A DNA stretch of 64,000 bases from Bradyrhizobium sp. CCBAU 51627 (GTDB lineage: Bacteria; Pseudomonadota; Alphaproteobacteria; Rhizobiales; Xanthobacteraceae). The stretch covers positions 1,178,001-1,242,000 of the forward strand of contig NZ_LBJG01000024.1 of the NCBI RefSeq assembly GCF_028128765.1, written 5' to 3'. Both the position numbers and the translations under genes were made by a program. The notes beneath the pieces are model-generated. The model searched no databases, was not told the DNA's origin, and was given only the letters and a program-made list of their open reading frames with translations. Of this stretch, positions 25,402 through 33,763 are shown piece by piece. Each line of letters opens with the position of its first letter. Position 1 is the stretch's first letter.

Positions 25402-25536
25402 TCATGCCCCGGACGCAGCGCAGCGCCTCTTAGCGGTGCGCTGCAGGGCCGGGGCCCATGTTTCCGAGGTGTCCCTGCTGCGCGGGTCCCAGCTCTGCGC
25501 AGCAACGCGAAGAGCGTTGCAGCGCGTCCGGGACAC
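25402..25536. repeat. Composite palindromic intergenic repeat
   Basis: Two adjacent fold-back units: CATGCCCCGGACGCAGCGCA facing GCGCTGCAGGGCCGGGGCCC (about 25403-25460), then GTGTCCC (25469-25475) facing GGGACAC (25530-25536) with GCAACGCGAAGAGCGTTGC inside. This is a familiar Bradyrhizobium element. It separates the convergent alkylsulfatase and glycosyltransferase genes. Confidence 0.75.
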
Positions 25537-25550
25537 GAGAGGGGGCGTTC

Positions 25551-26621
25551 CTACTCCGCGCTGCTCACCAGCTTGATCCGCGGCGCGGTGACCTCGGTCA
25601 GGCTGCGATAGGCGGCGAGATAGTCGAGTGCCATCCGCCGCGCGGTGAAGCGCTTCTCGAATTGCCGGCGGATGGCCGCGCGATCGAGCTGTGCCAGGCG
25701 ATTGACCACGCCGGCGGCGCTGAGGACGTCCTCGACCACGAAGCCGGTGAGGCCCTCGTCGATGATTTCAGGCACCGAGCCGCGGTTGAAGGCGACCACC
25801 GGCGTGCCGCAGGCCATGGCCTCGATCATCACAAGGCCAAACGGCTCCGGCCAGTCGATCGGCAGCAGCAGGCCGAGCGCACCGCTCAGGAAGTCGGACT
25901 TCTCGTGATCGCTGATCTCGCCGATGTAATCCACCAGCGGATTGTTTTCGATCATCGGCTTGATCAGCTCGTCATAGTAATCCTGGTCCGCCCGATCGAC
26001 CTTGGCGGCGATCTTCAGCGGGATACCGCAATGCATCGCGATCTTGATGGCGCGATCAACGCCCTTCTCCGGCGCGATGCGGCCGAGCACGGCGAGATAT
26101 TCCTGTTTCGCCGGCTTCGGCGTCAGCAGATTCTCCGGCAGGCCGTGGTGGATCGTCGTCACCCAGTTGGCCTGCGGCACGGGCCGCCGCTGCGCATTCG
26201 AGATCGAGATCACCGGCATCTTGGAAAAGGTGTTGAACACGGGTTGATGCTCCGGCAAATCGAGCCGGCCGTGCAGCGTGGTCAGGAACGGCGTCGGTTG
26301 CCGGTAGAACAGCGACCATGGATAATAATCGAGATGGAAGTGGAGGAAGTCGAACTCCTCGTCGTCACATTTCTGCCGCACGCGCTCCAGCAGCACCATA
26401 TGCAGCGCGTTGGGATCGCGCACGGAACCGTCGAGGCGAAGCGCCCGGGGCCATAACGCGTCCAGCTTCGCCGAGGTCTGCGAGTCGCCGCTGGCGAACA
26501 GTGTCACGTCGTGTCCGAGCGCAACCAACTCCTCCGTCAACCAATGCACCACCCGCTCGGTGCCGCCATACAGCTTGGGTGGAACAGCCTCCGTCAACGG
26601 AGCTACCTGCGCGATGCGCAT
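25551..26621 (-). CDS. Glycosyltransferase family 4
   Basis: A 356-residue cytoplasmic GT-B glycosyltransferase. ATG 26621 is chosen for its AGGAGA site and for the family N-terminus MRIAQVAPLTEAVPPKLYGGTERVV; the frame upstream runs into the promoter. The C-terminal nucleotide-sugar domain has LGRIAPEKGVDRAI near 190 and the E-x7-E motif EPFGLVMIEAMACGTPVVAFNRGSVPEII near 257-285, which binds the donor. It likely adds sugar to a lipid, glycan or small compatible solute. A good EcfG-type promoter lies about 76 bases upstream, suggesting a stress-response role shared with the divergent ABC/debranching operon. Confidence 0.88.
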   Translation of the reverse strand: MRIAQVAPLTEAVPPKLYGGTERVVHWLTEELVALGHDVTLFASGDSQTSAKLDALWPRALRLDGSVRDPNALHMVLLERVRQKCDDEEFDFLHFHLDYYPWSLFYRQPTPFLTTLHGRLDLPEHQPVFNTFSKMPVISISNAQRRPVPQANWVTTIHHGLPENLLTPKPAKQEYLAVLGRIAPEKGVDRAIKIAMHCGIPLKIAAKVDRADQDYYDELIKPMIENNPLVDYIGEISDHEKSDFLSGALGLLLPIDWPEPFGLVMIEAMACGTPVVAFNRGSVPEIIDEGLTGFVVEDVLSAAGVVNRLAQLDRAAIRRQFEKRFTARRMALDYLAAYRSLTEVTAPRIKLVSSAE

Positions 26622-26696
26622 CTCACCATCTCCTCTGCGATCATGTGAACGTTGAAACCCCCGCCGTGTATCGGGCACCGGCACGCCGACAAAGGG

Positions 26697-26721
26697 AACG
26701 TTCCCGCAGTTGCGAAGTTCC
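26697..26721 (-). promoter_or_regulatory. EcfG (general stress) type promoter for the glycosyltransferase
   Basis: On the minus strand GGAAC (26717-26721) and CGTT (26697-26700) are separated by exactly 16 bases, matching the alphaproteobacterial EcfG consensus GGAAC-N16/17-CGTT without a mismatch. The expected start of transcription is about 70 bases before ATG 26621. Confidence 0.75.
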
Positions 26722-26824
26722 TCTCAACAAACGTTACTTATTCGACACATCGCGCGCGTGTCTCGATGCTGCCATCTCATCCTCGCAGATCGTCCGCATC
26801 CGCATGTCGTGATGACGTTGCCCG

Positions 26825-26850
26825 GGAACCGAGGCGAAGCGGTCGATGTT
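26825..26850 (+). promoter_or_regulatory. EcfG-like promoter for the ABC/debranching operon
   Basis: GGAAC (26825-26829) and TGTT (26847-26850) are 17 bases apart on the plus strand. The -10 differs from CGTT by one base. It points to ATG 26902, about 45 bases from the predicted start of transcription, and diverges from the perfect EcfG-type box at 26697-26721. Confidence 0.55.
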
Positions 26851-26901
26851 CAGTCGACCAGTAGAAGAAAATGTACTCATCACGACGGGGTCGAGTGTCA
26901 C

Positions 26902-28665
26902 ATGGATCATCTTTCTCGCTACGCGCGCAGGCCATTTGCCTTTGTCTTGCGCTATCTGCGGCGTCGGCTGGCGTCGCACCTGGTGATCCTGAACGCCGTC
27001 GTTGCGGCGGTTGCCTGCTCAGTAGGCACGCAGTACGGTGTCAAATCTCTTGTCGACAGCTTGTCCGCGGGAACCTCGCACGGCGGCAGCGTATGGCTGG
27101 CATTCATTCTGCTCATGTCGCTGATCGCTGCCGACAATTTCCTGTGGCGGATCGCGAGCTGGACGGCCAGCTTCACCTTCGTTCGTGTCACGGGCGATTT
27201 ACGGCGTGACATATTTCGTCATCTGACCGGACACGCGCCGAGCTATTTCTCGGACCGGATGCCGGGCATGCTGACGAGCCGCATCACGGCCACCTCCAAC
27301 GCGGTGTTCACCGTTGAAAACATGTTCGTCTGGAACGTGTTGCCGCCGTGCATTGCCACAATTGCGGCGATCATGCTGATCGGGACTGTCAGTCCCTACA
27401 TGGCACTCGGTCTGATCGTAATCGCCGGCGGCATGGTGATCGCCATGTTCCATCTGGCCGCAGCCGGCAAGCCGCTGCATGACGATTTCGCCGACAAGGC
27501 GGCGGTCGTCGACGGGGAGATGATCGACGTCATCAGCAACATGCCGCTGGTTCGCGCCTTTTGCGGCATCGGCCACGAGCACGAGCGCTTCGATGCGACG
27601 GTGAACCGGGAACTCACGGCCCGCGGGCGCAGCTTGCGCTACCTCGAAAAGTTGCGGCTCACTCACGCCGGCGTGACCGTCGTCCTGACGGTGGCGCTGA
27701 TGGCCTGGGCGATCACGTTGTGGCAACGCGGCGAGGCGACTACCGGCGATGTCGTGCTGGTTTGCACCCTTGGGCTCTCCATCCTCAATGCGACGCGCGA
27801 TCTCGCGGTGGCGCTTGTGGACGTCACTCAGCACGTCGCGCGCCTGACCGAGGCGATCGCCACGCTGCTGGTGCCGCACGAGCTGCGCGATCACCCCGAG
27901 GCCGGGCCGCTGGTCAAGAGCGGTGCTGCGATCGCATTCAACAATGTCACGTTCGGCTATCCCGGCGGTGAAAAGATCTTCGAGCGGTTCAGCCTGCGCT
28001 TGCAGCCCGGCCAGCGCGTCGGCCTGGTCGGTCAGTCCGGCGGCGGCAAGTCGACCCTGTTCACGCTGCTGCAGCGCTTCTACGACGTGGACGAGGGCAG
28101 CATCACCATCGACGGTCAAAACATCTCGATGGTGACCCAGCTCAGTCTGCGCGAAGCGATCTCGGTCGTGCCGCAGGACATTTCCCTGTTCCACCGCTCC
28201 ATCCGCGAGAACATCCGCTACGGCCGGCCGAACGCGACCGACGACGAGGTGCTGCGGGCCGCGATCGCGGCGCGCTGCGATTTCATCGATAGCCTGCCGG
28301 AAGGTCTTGACACCATGGTTGGGGACCGCGGCGTGAAAATGTCCGGCGGCCAGCGCCAGCGTATCGCGATCGCGCGCGCCTTCCTGAAGGATGCGCCGAT
28401 CCTGCTGCTCGACGAAGCGACCGCGGCGCTCGACAGCGAATCCGAGGAAGCCATCCGAGAAGCCTTGAGCCGGCTGATGCGCGGGCGTACCGTGATCGCG
28501 ATTGCGCATCGCCTCGCAACGCTGCGCAATTTCGACCGCGTGGTCGTGCTGAAAAGCGGCAAGATCATCGAGGATGGCGCGCCCGACCGGCTGATGCAGG
28601 GCCACGGTCCGTATCGTGAGCTGGTGACGCAGGAAATGAGCCGGCTCGCGAAGTTCGCCGCGTAA
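26902..28665 (+). CDS. ABC exporter half-transporter (fused membrane and ATPase domains)
   Basis: A 587-residue protein beginning at ATG 26902 (MDHLSRYARRPFAFVLRYL); an upstream in-frame extension would cross the promoter. Six membrane segments occupy about residues 15-310. The ATPase has Walker A GQSGGGKST (about 377-385), Q-loop VPQDISLFHRSIRENI, signature MSGGQRQR (about 479-486, with M for L in LSGGQ), Walker B ILLLDEATAALD (about 499-510) and the H-loop AIAHRLATL. It acts as a homodimer exporting a lipid, glycan or peptide. It opens a four-gene operon with a debranching enzyme, so a glycan- or lipid-linked cargo is possible but unproven. Confidence 0.92.
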   Translation: MDHLSRYARRPFAFVLRYLRRRLASHLVILNAVVAAVACSVGTQYGVKSLVDSLSAGTSHGGSVWLAFILLMSLIAADNFLWRIASWTASFTFVRVTGDLRRDIFRHLTGHAPSYFSDRMPGMLTSRITATSNAVFTVENMFVWNVLPPCIATIAAIMLIGTVSPYMALGLIVIAGGMVIAMFHLAAAGKPLHDDFADKAAVVDGEMIDVISNMPLVRAFCGIGHEHERFDATVNRELTARGRSLRYLEKLRLTHAGVTVVLTVALMAWAITLWQRGEATTGDVVLVCTLGLSILNATRDLAVALVDVTQHVARLTEAIATLLVPHELRDHPEAGPLVKSGAAIAFNNVTFGYPGGEKIFERFSLRLQPGQRVGLVGQSGGGKSTLFTLLQRFYDVDEGSITIDGQNISMVTQLSLREAISVVPQDISLFHRSIRENIRYGRPNATDDEVLRAAIAARCDFIDSLPEGLDTMVGDRGVKMSGGQRQRIAIARAFLKDAPILLLDEATAALDSESEEAIREALSRLMRGRTVIAIAHRLATLRNFDRVVVLKSGKIIEDGAPDRLMQGHGPYRELVTQEMSRLAKFAA

Positions 28666-28724
28666 ACCCAATCGTTGCGTGTGCGTTGGTCGCGTTCGAC
28701 AAACAAGGCGCAGGGGAGCAGCTC

Positions 28725-30932
28725 ATGGCAGCCGAAGCCGTCACCAGGGTCATTTCGGTATCGCAGACGGTGGAGGCCGTCGCGGAGCAGGCGTTCTACA
28801 TTCCGATGACGGGTCCCGCCGCGCGGCCGCGGCGGTCGCTGAAGCACGACGACACCTTCATCGTTCTGGACAGCCATGGCGACATCGGCGCCTCGGCCGG
28901 CGGGCCGGACGGCCTGTTCAACCATGACACGCGCTATCTGGCGCGGCTGGAACTCGTGCTCGACGATCTCCAGCCGTTGCTGCTCGGCTCGAATCTGCGC
29001 GACGACAATTCGGGCTTGACGGTCGATCTCACCAATCCCGACATCTACCGGCAGGGCCGCCTCGTCCTGCAAAAGGACCTGCTCCACATCGTGCGCACGA
29101 TCTTCCTGTGGCGTGGCACCGCGTATCAGCGCATCGGGCTGCAGAACCACGGCGAGCAACGTGCGAGCTTCGAGCTGACGCTGTTGTTCGACAACGATTT
29201 TGCCGATCTGTTCGAGGTACGCGGCGAGCGGCGGCCGCGCCGGGGAACCGGCACCAGCAAGCTGCTCGGACCGACCGACGTGCTGTTCGAGTATCGCGGC
29301 CTCGACGATACCGAGCGAACCACCGGCCTGCATTTCGATCCGCGTCCGACGCGGCTGTCCGTCAATGCGGCGACCTGGCAGCTCGAGCTGGATCCGCACG
29401 AGGCCAAGTCGCTGTTCGTCGCCGTCTCCTGCAACCGGCCGGTCGGGGAAAAGCCGGCGCGCTTCTTCAGGGGCCTGCTGGCGCATCGCCGCGAGATGCG
29501 TCAGTCCACGAACGGCGCGGCGAGCATCGAGACCTCCAACAACATCTTCAACGAGGTGCTGTGCCAGGCCATGGCCGACCTCAACATGCTGATGACGGAG
29601 ACGCCGCAAGGGCGCTATCCCTATGCCGGCATTCCCTGGTACTCGACGACGTTCGGCCGCGACGGGCTGATCACCGCGCTTCAGATGCTATGGGTCGACC
29701 CGCGGGTCGCCAAGGGCGTGCTGCGGCGGCTCGCGCATTTCCAGGCCAAGGCGGTCGATCCGCTCGCCGATGCCGCGCCTGGAAAGATCCTGCACGAGAT
29801 GCGCGGCGGCGAGATGGCGGCGCTGCGCGAGGTGCCGTTCTCGCAATATTACGGCAGCGTGGATTCGACCGCCCTGTTCGTCCTGCTGGCCGGACGCTAT
29901 TTCGAGCGCACCGGCGACGAGCAGACCCTGGTCGAGCTGTGGCCCGCGATCGAGGCGGGGCTTGCCTGGATCGACGGCCCCGGGGACCCCGATCAGGACG
30001 GCTTCGTCGAATACCAGCGCGCCACCGAAAAGGGCCTCGCCAACCAGGGCTGGAAAGACTCCTACGACGCGATCTTTCACGCCGATGGCAAGCTCGCGGA
30101 AGGCAATATCGCGCTCGCGGAAGTCCAGGGCTATGTCTACGCAGCCAAGCAGCTTGCCGCGCGGTGCGCGCTCAAGCTCGGCAAGCCCGATCTCGCCAGC
30201 AAGCTCGAGTCGGAAGCCAAGGCGCTGGCCGAGCGGTTCGAACAGGCGTTCTGGTGCGAGGGGCTCGGCACCTACGCGCTCGCGCTCGACGGCCAGAAAC
30301 GGCGATGTGAGGTTCGTACCTCGAATGCCGGGCAGGTGCTGTTCAGCGGCATGATCCGCCAGGACCGCGCCCGCCTCGTTGCCGCCGATCTGATGCGCCC
30401 GCACTTCTTTTCGGGCTGGGGCATCCGCACCGTCGCGCACGGCGAGGTGCGTTACAATCCAATGTCGTATCACGACGGGTCGATCTGGCCGCACGACAAT
30501 GCGCTGATCGCGCTCGGGCTCGCCCATTATGGGCTCAAGCATTCGGTGGCGCACGTGTCCAAGGGCCTGTTCGATGCCGCGACCTATATGGATCTGCGCC
30601 GGCTGCCCGAATTGTTCTGCGGCTTCCGCCGCGAGAAGCGGCGCGGCCCGACGCTCTATCCGGTCGCCTGCGCGCCGCAGGCCTGGGCCAGCGCGACGCC
30701 GTTCACGCTGCTGGAGGCGGCGCTCGGCATCGAGTTCGACGTCCCGCGCTGCGAGATTCGCCTGCGTAATCCGCATCTGCCGGCGTTTCTGAACGAGGTC
30801 ATCCTGCGCGATCTGCGCTTGGGCGAATCCAGCGTCGATCTGCGCGTCAGCCGCCACGGTCACGATGTGGCGCTCGAGGTGCTGCGCACGCGCGGCCATA
30901 TCCAGGTGTCGATCGTGCTGGCGCATCAGTGA
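28725..30932 (+). CDS. Amylo-alpha-1,6-glucosidase-type glycogen debranching family protein
   Basis: A 735-residue protein starting at ATG 28725 (AGGGGAG upstream). Residues about 20-240 form the N-terminal GDE_N_bis-like domain (DTFIVLDSHGDIG, GLFNHDTRYLARLEL). Residues about 270-700 form an (alpha/alpha)6 barrel with PYAGIPWYSTTFGRDGLITAL, QGWKDSYDAIFHADG and YNPMSYHDGSIWPHDNALIA, where the acidic residues probably include the catalytic pair. Proteins of this type are annotated as debranching enzymes or glucosidases acting on alpha-glucans. No signal peptide is present, so it should act in the cytoplasm. It lies 59 bases after the ABC exporter gene in a probable stress-induced operon. Confidence 0.88.
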   Translation: MAAEAVTRVISVSQTVEAVAEQAFYIPMTGPAARPRRSLKHDDTFIVLDSHGDIGASAGGPDGLFNHDTRYLARLELVLDDLQPLLLGSNLRDDNSGLTVDLTNPDIYRQGRLVLQKDLLHIVRTIFLWRGTAYQRIGLQNHGEQRASFELTLLFDNDFADLFEVRGERRPRRGTGTSKLLGPTDVLFEYRGLDDTERTTGLHFDPRPTRLSVNAATWQLELDPHEAKSLFVAVSCNRPVGEKPARFFRGLLAHRREMRQSTNGAASIETSNNIFNEVLCQAMADLNMLMTETPQGRYPYAGIPWYSTTFGRDGLITALQMLWVDPRVAKGVLRRLAHFQAKAVDPLADAAPGKILHEMRGGEMAALREVPFSQYYGSVDSTALFVLLAGRYFERTGDEQTLVELWPAIEAGLAWIDGPGDPDQDGFVEYQRATEKGLANQGWKDSYDAIFHADGKLAEGNIALAEVQGYVYAAKQLAARCALKLGKPDLASKLESEAKALAERFEQAFWCEGLGTYALALDGQKRRCEVRTSNAGQVLFSGMIRQDRARLVAADLMRPHFFSGWGIRTVAHGEVRYNPMSYHDGSIWPHDNALIALGLAHYGLKHSVAHVSKGLFDAATYMDLRRLPELFCGFRREKRRGPTLYPVACAPQAWASATPFTLLEAALGIEFDVPRCEIRLRNPHLPAFLNEVILRDLRLGESSVDLRVSRHGHDVALEVLRTRGHIQVSIVLAHQ

Positions 30933-30950
30933 ACCTTGCGAGGAGGGGTC

Positions 30951-31472
30951 ATGCGTACCGCCGGATGGTTGGTTCTGAGCGTGACGATCGTCGCAGGGGC
31001 GACGGTTGCGGTATCGCAAGCCGCGGAGGAACCGCCCGCGGCGACAAATGAGGCGAAGGCGCCGCCGACGGTGCAGCCACCGGCTTCGGTCGTGCCCGTC
31101 ACGCCGAAGGATGCCGCGCCGCCGCCGTCGGTGACCATCATCGGTGCCAGCGACGCCCACGGCGTGCTCGGTCGCGACGTGCGTAGTGCGGCGGACGAGG
31201 ACATGGGCCATATCGTCGACGTCATCGTCGACCGCACCGGCCATGTCCGCGCCGCCGTGATCGATTTCGGCGGCTTTCTCGGCGTAGGCAGCCGCAAGAT
31301 CGTGGTGGACTGGAACGCGCTTCGTTTCGGCCAGATCACCAACAAGAAGGACAGCATTACGCTGGAATTGACCAAGGCGCAGGTTGCTGCCGCGCCGGAA
31401 TACAAGGAAGACACGCCGATGGTCGTGCTAGGTGCGTCCGGCAGTCTTCAACCGCTGCAAGCCATCCAGTGA
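30951..31472 (+). CDS. Secreted or periplasmic PRC-barrel domain protein
   Basis: A 173-residue protein starting at ATG 30951 with AGGAGGGG directly upstream. A signal peptide spans about residues 1-25 (WLVLSVTIVAGATVAVSQA then AEE). A Pro/Ala-rich stretch (about 28-60) leads into a PRC-barrel domain (about 75-150) with DVRSAADEDMGHIVDVIVDRTGHVRAAVIDFGGFLGVGSRKI, ending in LELTKAQVAAAPEY. PRC-barrel proteins bind other macromolecules and in rhizobia are often stress-induced. It is 18 bases behind the debranching gene and 23 bases before the MFS gene, so it should be co-transcribed. Its partner is unknown. Confidence 0.87.
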   Translation: MRTAGWLVLSVTIVAGATVAVSQAAEEPPAATNEAKAPPTVQPPASVVPVTPKDAAPPPSVTIIGASDAHGVLGRDVRSAADEDMGHIVDVIVDRTGHVRAAVIDFGGFLGVGSRKIVVDWNALRFGQITNKKDSITLELTKAQVAAAPEYKEDTPMVVLGASGSLQPLQAIQ

Positions 31473-31495
31473 GGAGCGGGGAGGGCTGACCGCCT

Positions 31496-32809
31496 GTGCT
31501 CTTGTCGAGGAAGCCTGATCATGAGAAGCGCGAGGGACGCGTTGAACAGGACAACGTTGCCGCGCCCATGCTTGCGGCCATTCCGGCGCCTTCGCGCCGC
31601 AGCCTGCGCGGTCTCGACTGGTTCATCTTCTTCCTCGCCGACGTACAGACCGGCTTCGGTCCCTTCATCGCCGTCTATCTGACGACGCAGAAATGGACGC
31701 AGGTCGAGATCGGCTTCGTGCTGTCGATCGGCGGCATCGTCGCGCTGATCGGGCAGATGCCGGGCGGCGCCATCATCGATGCCGCGAGATCCGAGCGGCT
31801 GGTCGCCGCGCTTGCGATCGCGACCATCGGCTGCTGCGCGCTTGCCTATGCGGCGATGCCGATCTTCGCCGTCGTGGTGACGGCCGCCACATTGCATGCG
31901 GCGGCGAGCTGCGTGCTGGGGCCCGCGATCGCCGCGATCAGCCTCGGCCTCGTCGGCCCGCTCGCGATCGGCGAGCGGCTTGGCCGCAACGCCCGCTTTG
32001 CCTCGCTCGGCAACGGCGTCGCCGCCGGGGTGATGGGGACGGCCGGATATCTTCTCTCGAGCCGCTCGGTGTTCCTGGTCACCTTCCTGCTCGCGATCCC
32101 GACCCTGATCGCGCTGTCGCGCATCCGCGAGGAGGAGGTCGACATCGCGCGCTGCCACGGCGAGATGCCGCGCGAGGCGCCGGTTCCTGGCGACACCAAT
32201 ATCTGGCACTTGATCCGGCAACGGCCGCTGATCGTCTTTGCGATCAGTGTCCTGCTGTTGCAGCTGGCCAACGCCTCGATGATGCCGCTGATGGCAAGCG
32301 CGGTGACGGCGCGATCGAGCCAGTGGGCAACGGTGCTTGTCGCATTCTGCATTGTCGTCCCGCAGGCGATCGTGGCGCTGTTGTCGCCATCGGTCGGGCG
32401 TCAGGCACAGCTCTGGGGCCGGCGGCCGCTGCTCTTGATCGGATTCGGTGCGCTGACGATCCGCGGCCTGCTGTTCGCGACGGTGCGCGATCCCTATCTG
32501 CTGGTGCTGGTGCAGGTGTTCGACGGCTTCACGGCCGCTGTGTTTGCGGTGATGATTCCCCTGATCGTGGCCGATGTCGCCTTCGGCAGCGGGCATTTCA
32601 ACCTGGCGCAGGGCATCGTCGGTACTGCGACGGGGATCGGTGCTTCCCTGAGCACCGCGCTTGGCGGCTATGTCAGCGACAAGTTCGGCAACGCCACCGC
32701 CTTCTTCGGCCTGGCTGGCATTGCTGCGACCGGTCTGTTGCTGATCCTCTTCGTGATGCCTGAAACCCGGCGTACGGGCATGACCGCGCCAAAAGAAATG
32801 GCCGGCTGA
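31496..32809 (+). CDS. MFS transporter
   Basis: A 437-residue inner-membrane protein with about 12 hydrophobic segments. GTG 31496 follows GGGGAGGG at about 10 bases; ATG 31568 (MLAAIPAPSRRSLRG) is the alternative and lacks a ribosome-binding site. The first membrane segment LDWFIFFLADVQTGFGPFIAVYL and the loop GGAIIDAARSERLVA are typical of the 12-helix facilitators found in rhizobia with unknown cargo. It closes the four-gene ABC/debranching/PRC/MFS operon and its stop codon lies inside the terminator hairpin. The substrate is unknown. Confidence 0.85.
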   Translation: MLLSRKPDHEKREGRVEQDNVAAPMLAAIPAPSRRSLRGLDWFIFFLADVQTGFGPFIAVYLTTQKWTQVEIGFVLSIGGIVALIGQMPGGAIIDAARSERLVAALAIATIGCCALAYAAMPIFAVVVTAATLHAAASCVLGPAIAAISLGLVGPLAIGERLGRNARFASLGNGVAAGVMGTAGYLLSSRSVFLVTFLLAIPTLIALSRIREEEVDIARCHGEMPREAPVPGDTNIWHLIRQRPLIVFAISVLLLQLANASMMPLMASAVTARSSQWATVLVAFCIVVPQAIVALLSPSVGRQAQLWGRRPLLLIGFGALTIRGLLFATVRDPYLLVLVQVFDGFTAAVFAVMIPLIVADVAFGSGHFNLAQGIVGTATGIGASLSTALGGYVSDKFGNATAFFGLAGIAATGLLLILFVMPETRRTGMTAPKEMAG

Positions 32810-32825
32810 ACGAATTCAGCCGGCC
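32800..32825. terminator. Hairpin between convergent MFS and fixK2 genes
   Basis: GGCCGGCTGAA (32800-32810) pairs perfectly with TTCAGCCGGCC (32815-32825) around a CGAA tetraloop. The MFS stop codon is in the left arm. There is no clear T-run, so the stem itself may serve as a stabiliser or Rho-aided end. Confidence 0.7.
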
Positions 32826-32849
32826 AAGTTGGTAGGGAGGACGACGAGA

Positions 32850-33548
32850 TCAGGCGTCGAGATTGTGCAGGCGCTGGCGGTTGCGCAGCACGATCTGACG
32901 GGCGCCGGAGAAGCCGAGAATGCCTTGGGCATGGAGCTGCGACAGTGCGCGCGACACGGTCTCGAGCGTGAGGCCGAGATAGTCGCCGATGTCGCGGCGG
33001 CACATCGGCAGGGCCATCATGCCGGCAACGGCGAGGCGGCGGTCCATTTCGAGCAGGAAGGTCGCAACCCGCTCCATAGCGGTCTTGCGGCCAAGCAACA
33101 GCATGTGGTCTTCGGCGTGGCGCAACTCGCCGGCCGTCATGGCCCAGAGCTTGCGGGCGACCTGCACGTCGGTGCCGGCGGCCTTTTCGAGGCTTACGCG
33201 CTTCACGAGGCGCACAGTGGTATCGATGATGGCTTCAGCGGCGAGGCGATGGATGGCGCCGGATTCGAGGCCGAACACGTCGCCGGCAAGATGGAAGGCG
33301 CCGATCTGGCGGCGGCCGTCGGAGAGGAGCTTGTAGGTGCGGACTGCGCCGGAGACGACCTGATAGACGTATTCGGCCGGCTCGTCTTCACCGTAAATCT
33401 CCTCGTCCTTGCGGTAGGAGAACTCGATGGCAACCAAGCCGACGTGGCCGGTGATCGCACCGAATTGGTCCGAGACGGGATGGGCCGGGGCAATCTTGCC
33501 AACGATTTGGGTGTTGATCGCCTGGGGGTTGAACGTCTGGGTCAGCAT
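32850..33548 (-). CDS. fixK2: CRP/FNR-type transcription activator FixK2
   Basis: FixK2 controls microaerobic and symbiotic genes in Bradyrhizobium. ATG 33548 is chosen over 33557 because GGAG lies 9 bases before it and because it gives 232 residues with Cys at position 183 (LPMCRRDIGDYLG), exactly the known length and redox-sensitive cysteine. The N-terminal Fe-S cysteines of FNR are absent, as expected for FixK2. A cAMP-like beta-roll (about 35-130) is followed by a dimerisation helix and the helix-turn-helix DIGDYLGLTLETVSRALSQL (about 186-205). It lies downstream of fixLJ on the same strand. Upstream is an inverted repeat likely bound by FixJ. Confidence 0.96.
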   Translation of the reverse strand: MLTQTFNPQAINTQIVGKIAPAHPVSDQFGAITGHVGLVAIEFSYRKDEEIYGEDEPAEYVYQVVSGAVRTYKLLSDGRRQIGAFHLAGDVFGLESGAIHRLAAEAIIDTTVRLVKRVSLEKAAGTDVQVARKLWAMTAGELRHAEDHMLLLGRKTAMERVATFLLEMDRRLAVAGMMALPMCRRDIGDYLGLTLETVSRALSQLHAQGILGFSGARQIVLRNRQRLHNLDA

Positions 33549-33630
33549 CTGCGCCATCTCCGTTGTGATGACGCTTTCCTACGCGGTATCCGGGGCTTCG
33601 AAAATTTCGCGAGATATCTTAAGGGGGGTT

Positions 33631-33652
33631 ACCTACGTAGTATTCCGTAGGT
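33631..33652 (-). promoter_or_regulatory. Probable FixJ-binding inverted repeat upstream of fixK2
   Basis: ACCTAC (33631-33636) and GTAGGT (33647-33652) form an exact inverted repeat with 10 bases between; CTACGTAG overlaps the left side and differs by one base from the GTAMGTAG FixJ motif. It lies 83-104 bases upstream of ATG 33548. In Bradyrhizobium FixJ activates fixK2, so this is the best candidate site. Confidence 0.6.
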
Positions 33653-33763
33653 CGCCCGCGAGCCCGGGGATACCGCCGTTCTCACACTTCAGTGTGCGGG
33701 GAAATATCGGGTCTCCAACGCAAATCTGGTCATCGGAAGCCTTCACGCCAACGGAGACCCCCG

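Noticed and set aside
33521..33546. A FixK box at the fixK2 start (TTGAACGTCTGGGTCA)
   Set aside because: The half-sites are separated by nine bases, not six, and the sequence lies within the coding region.
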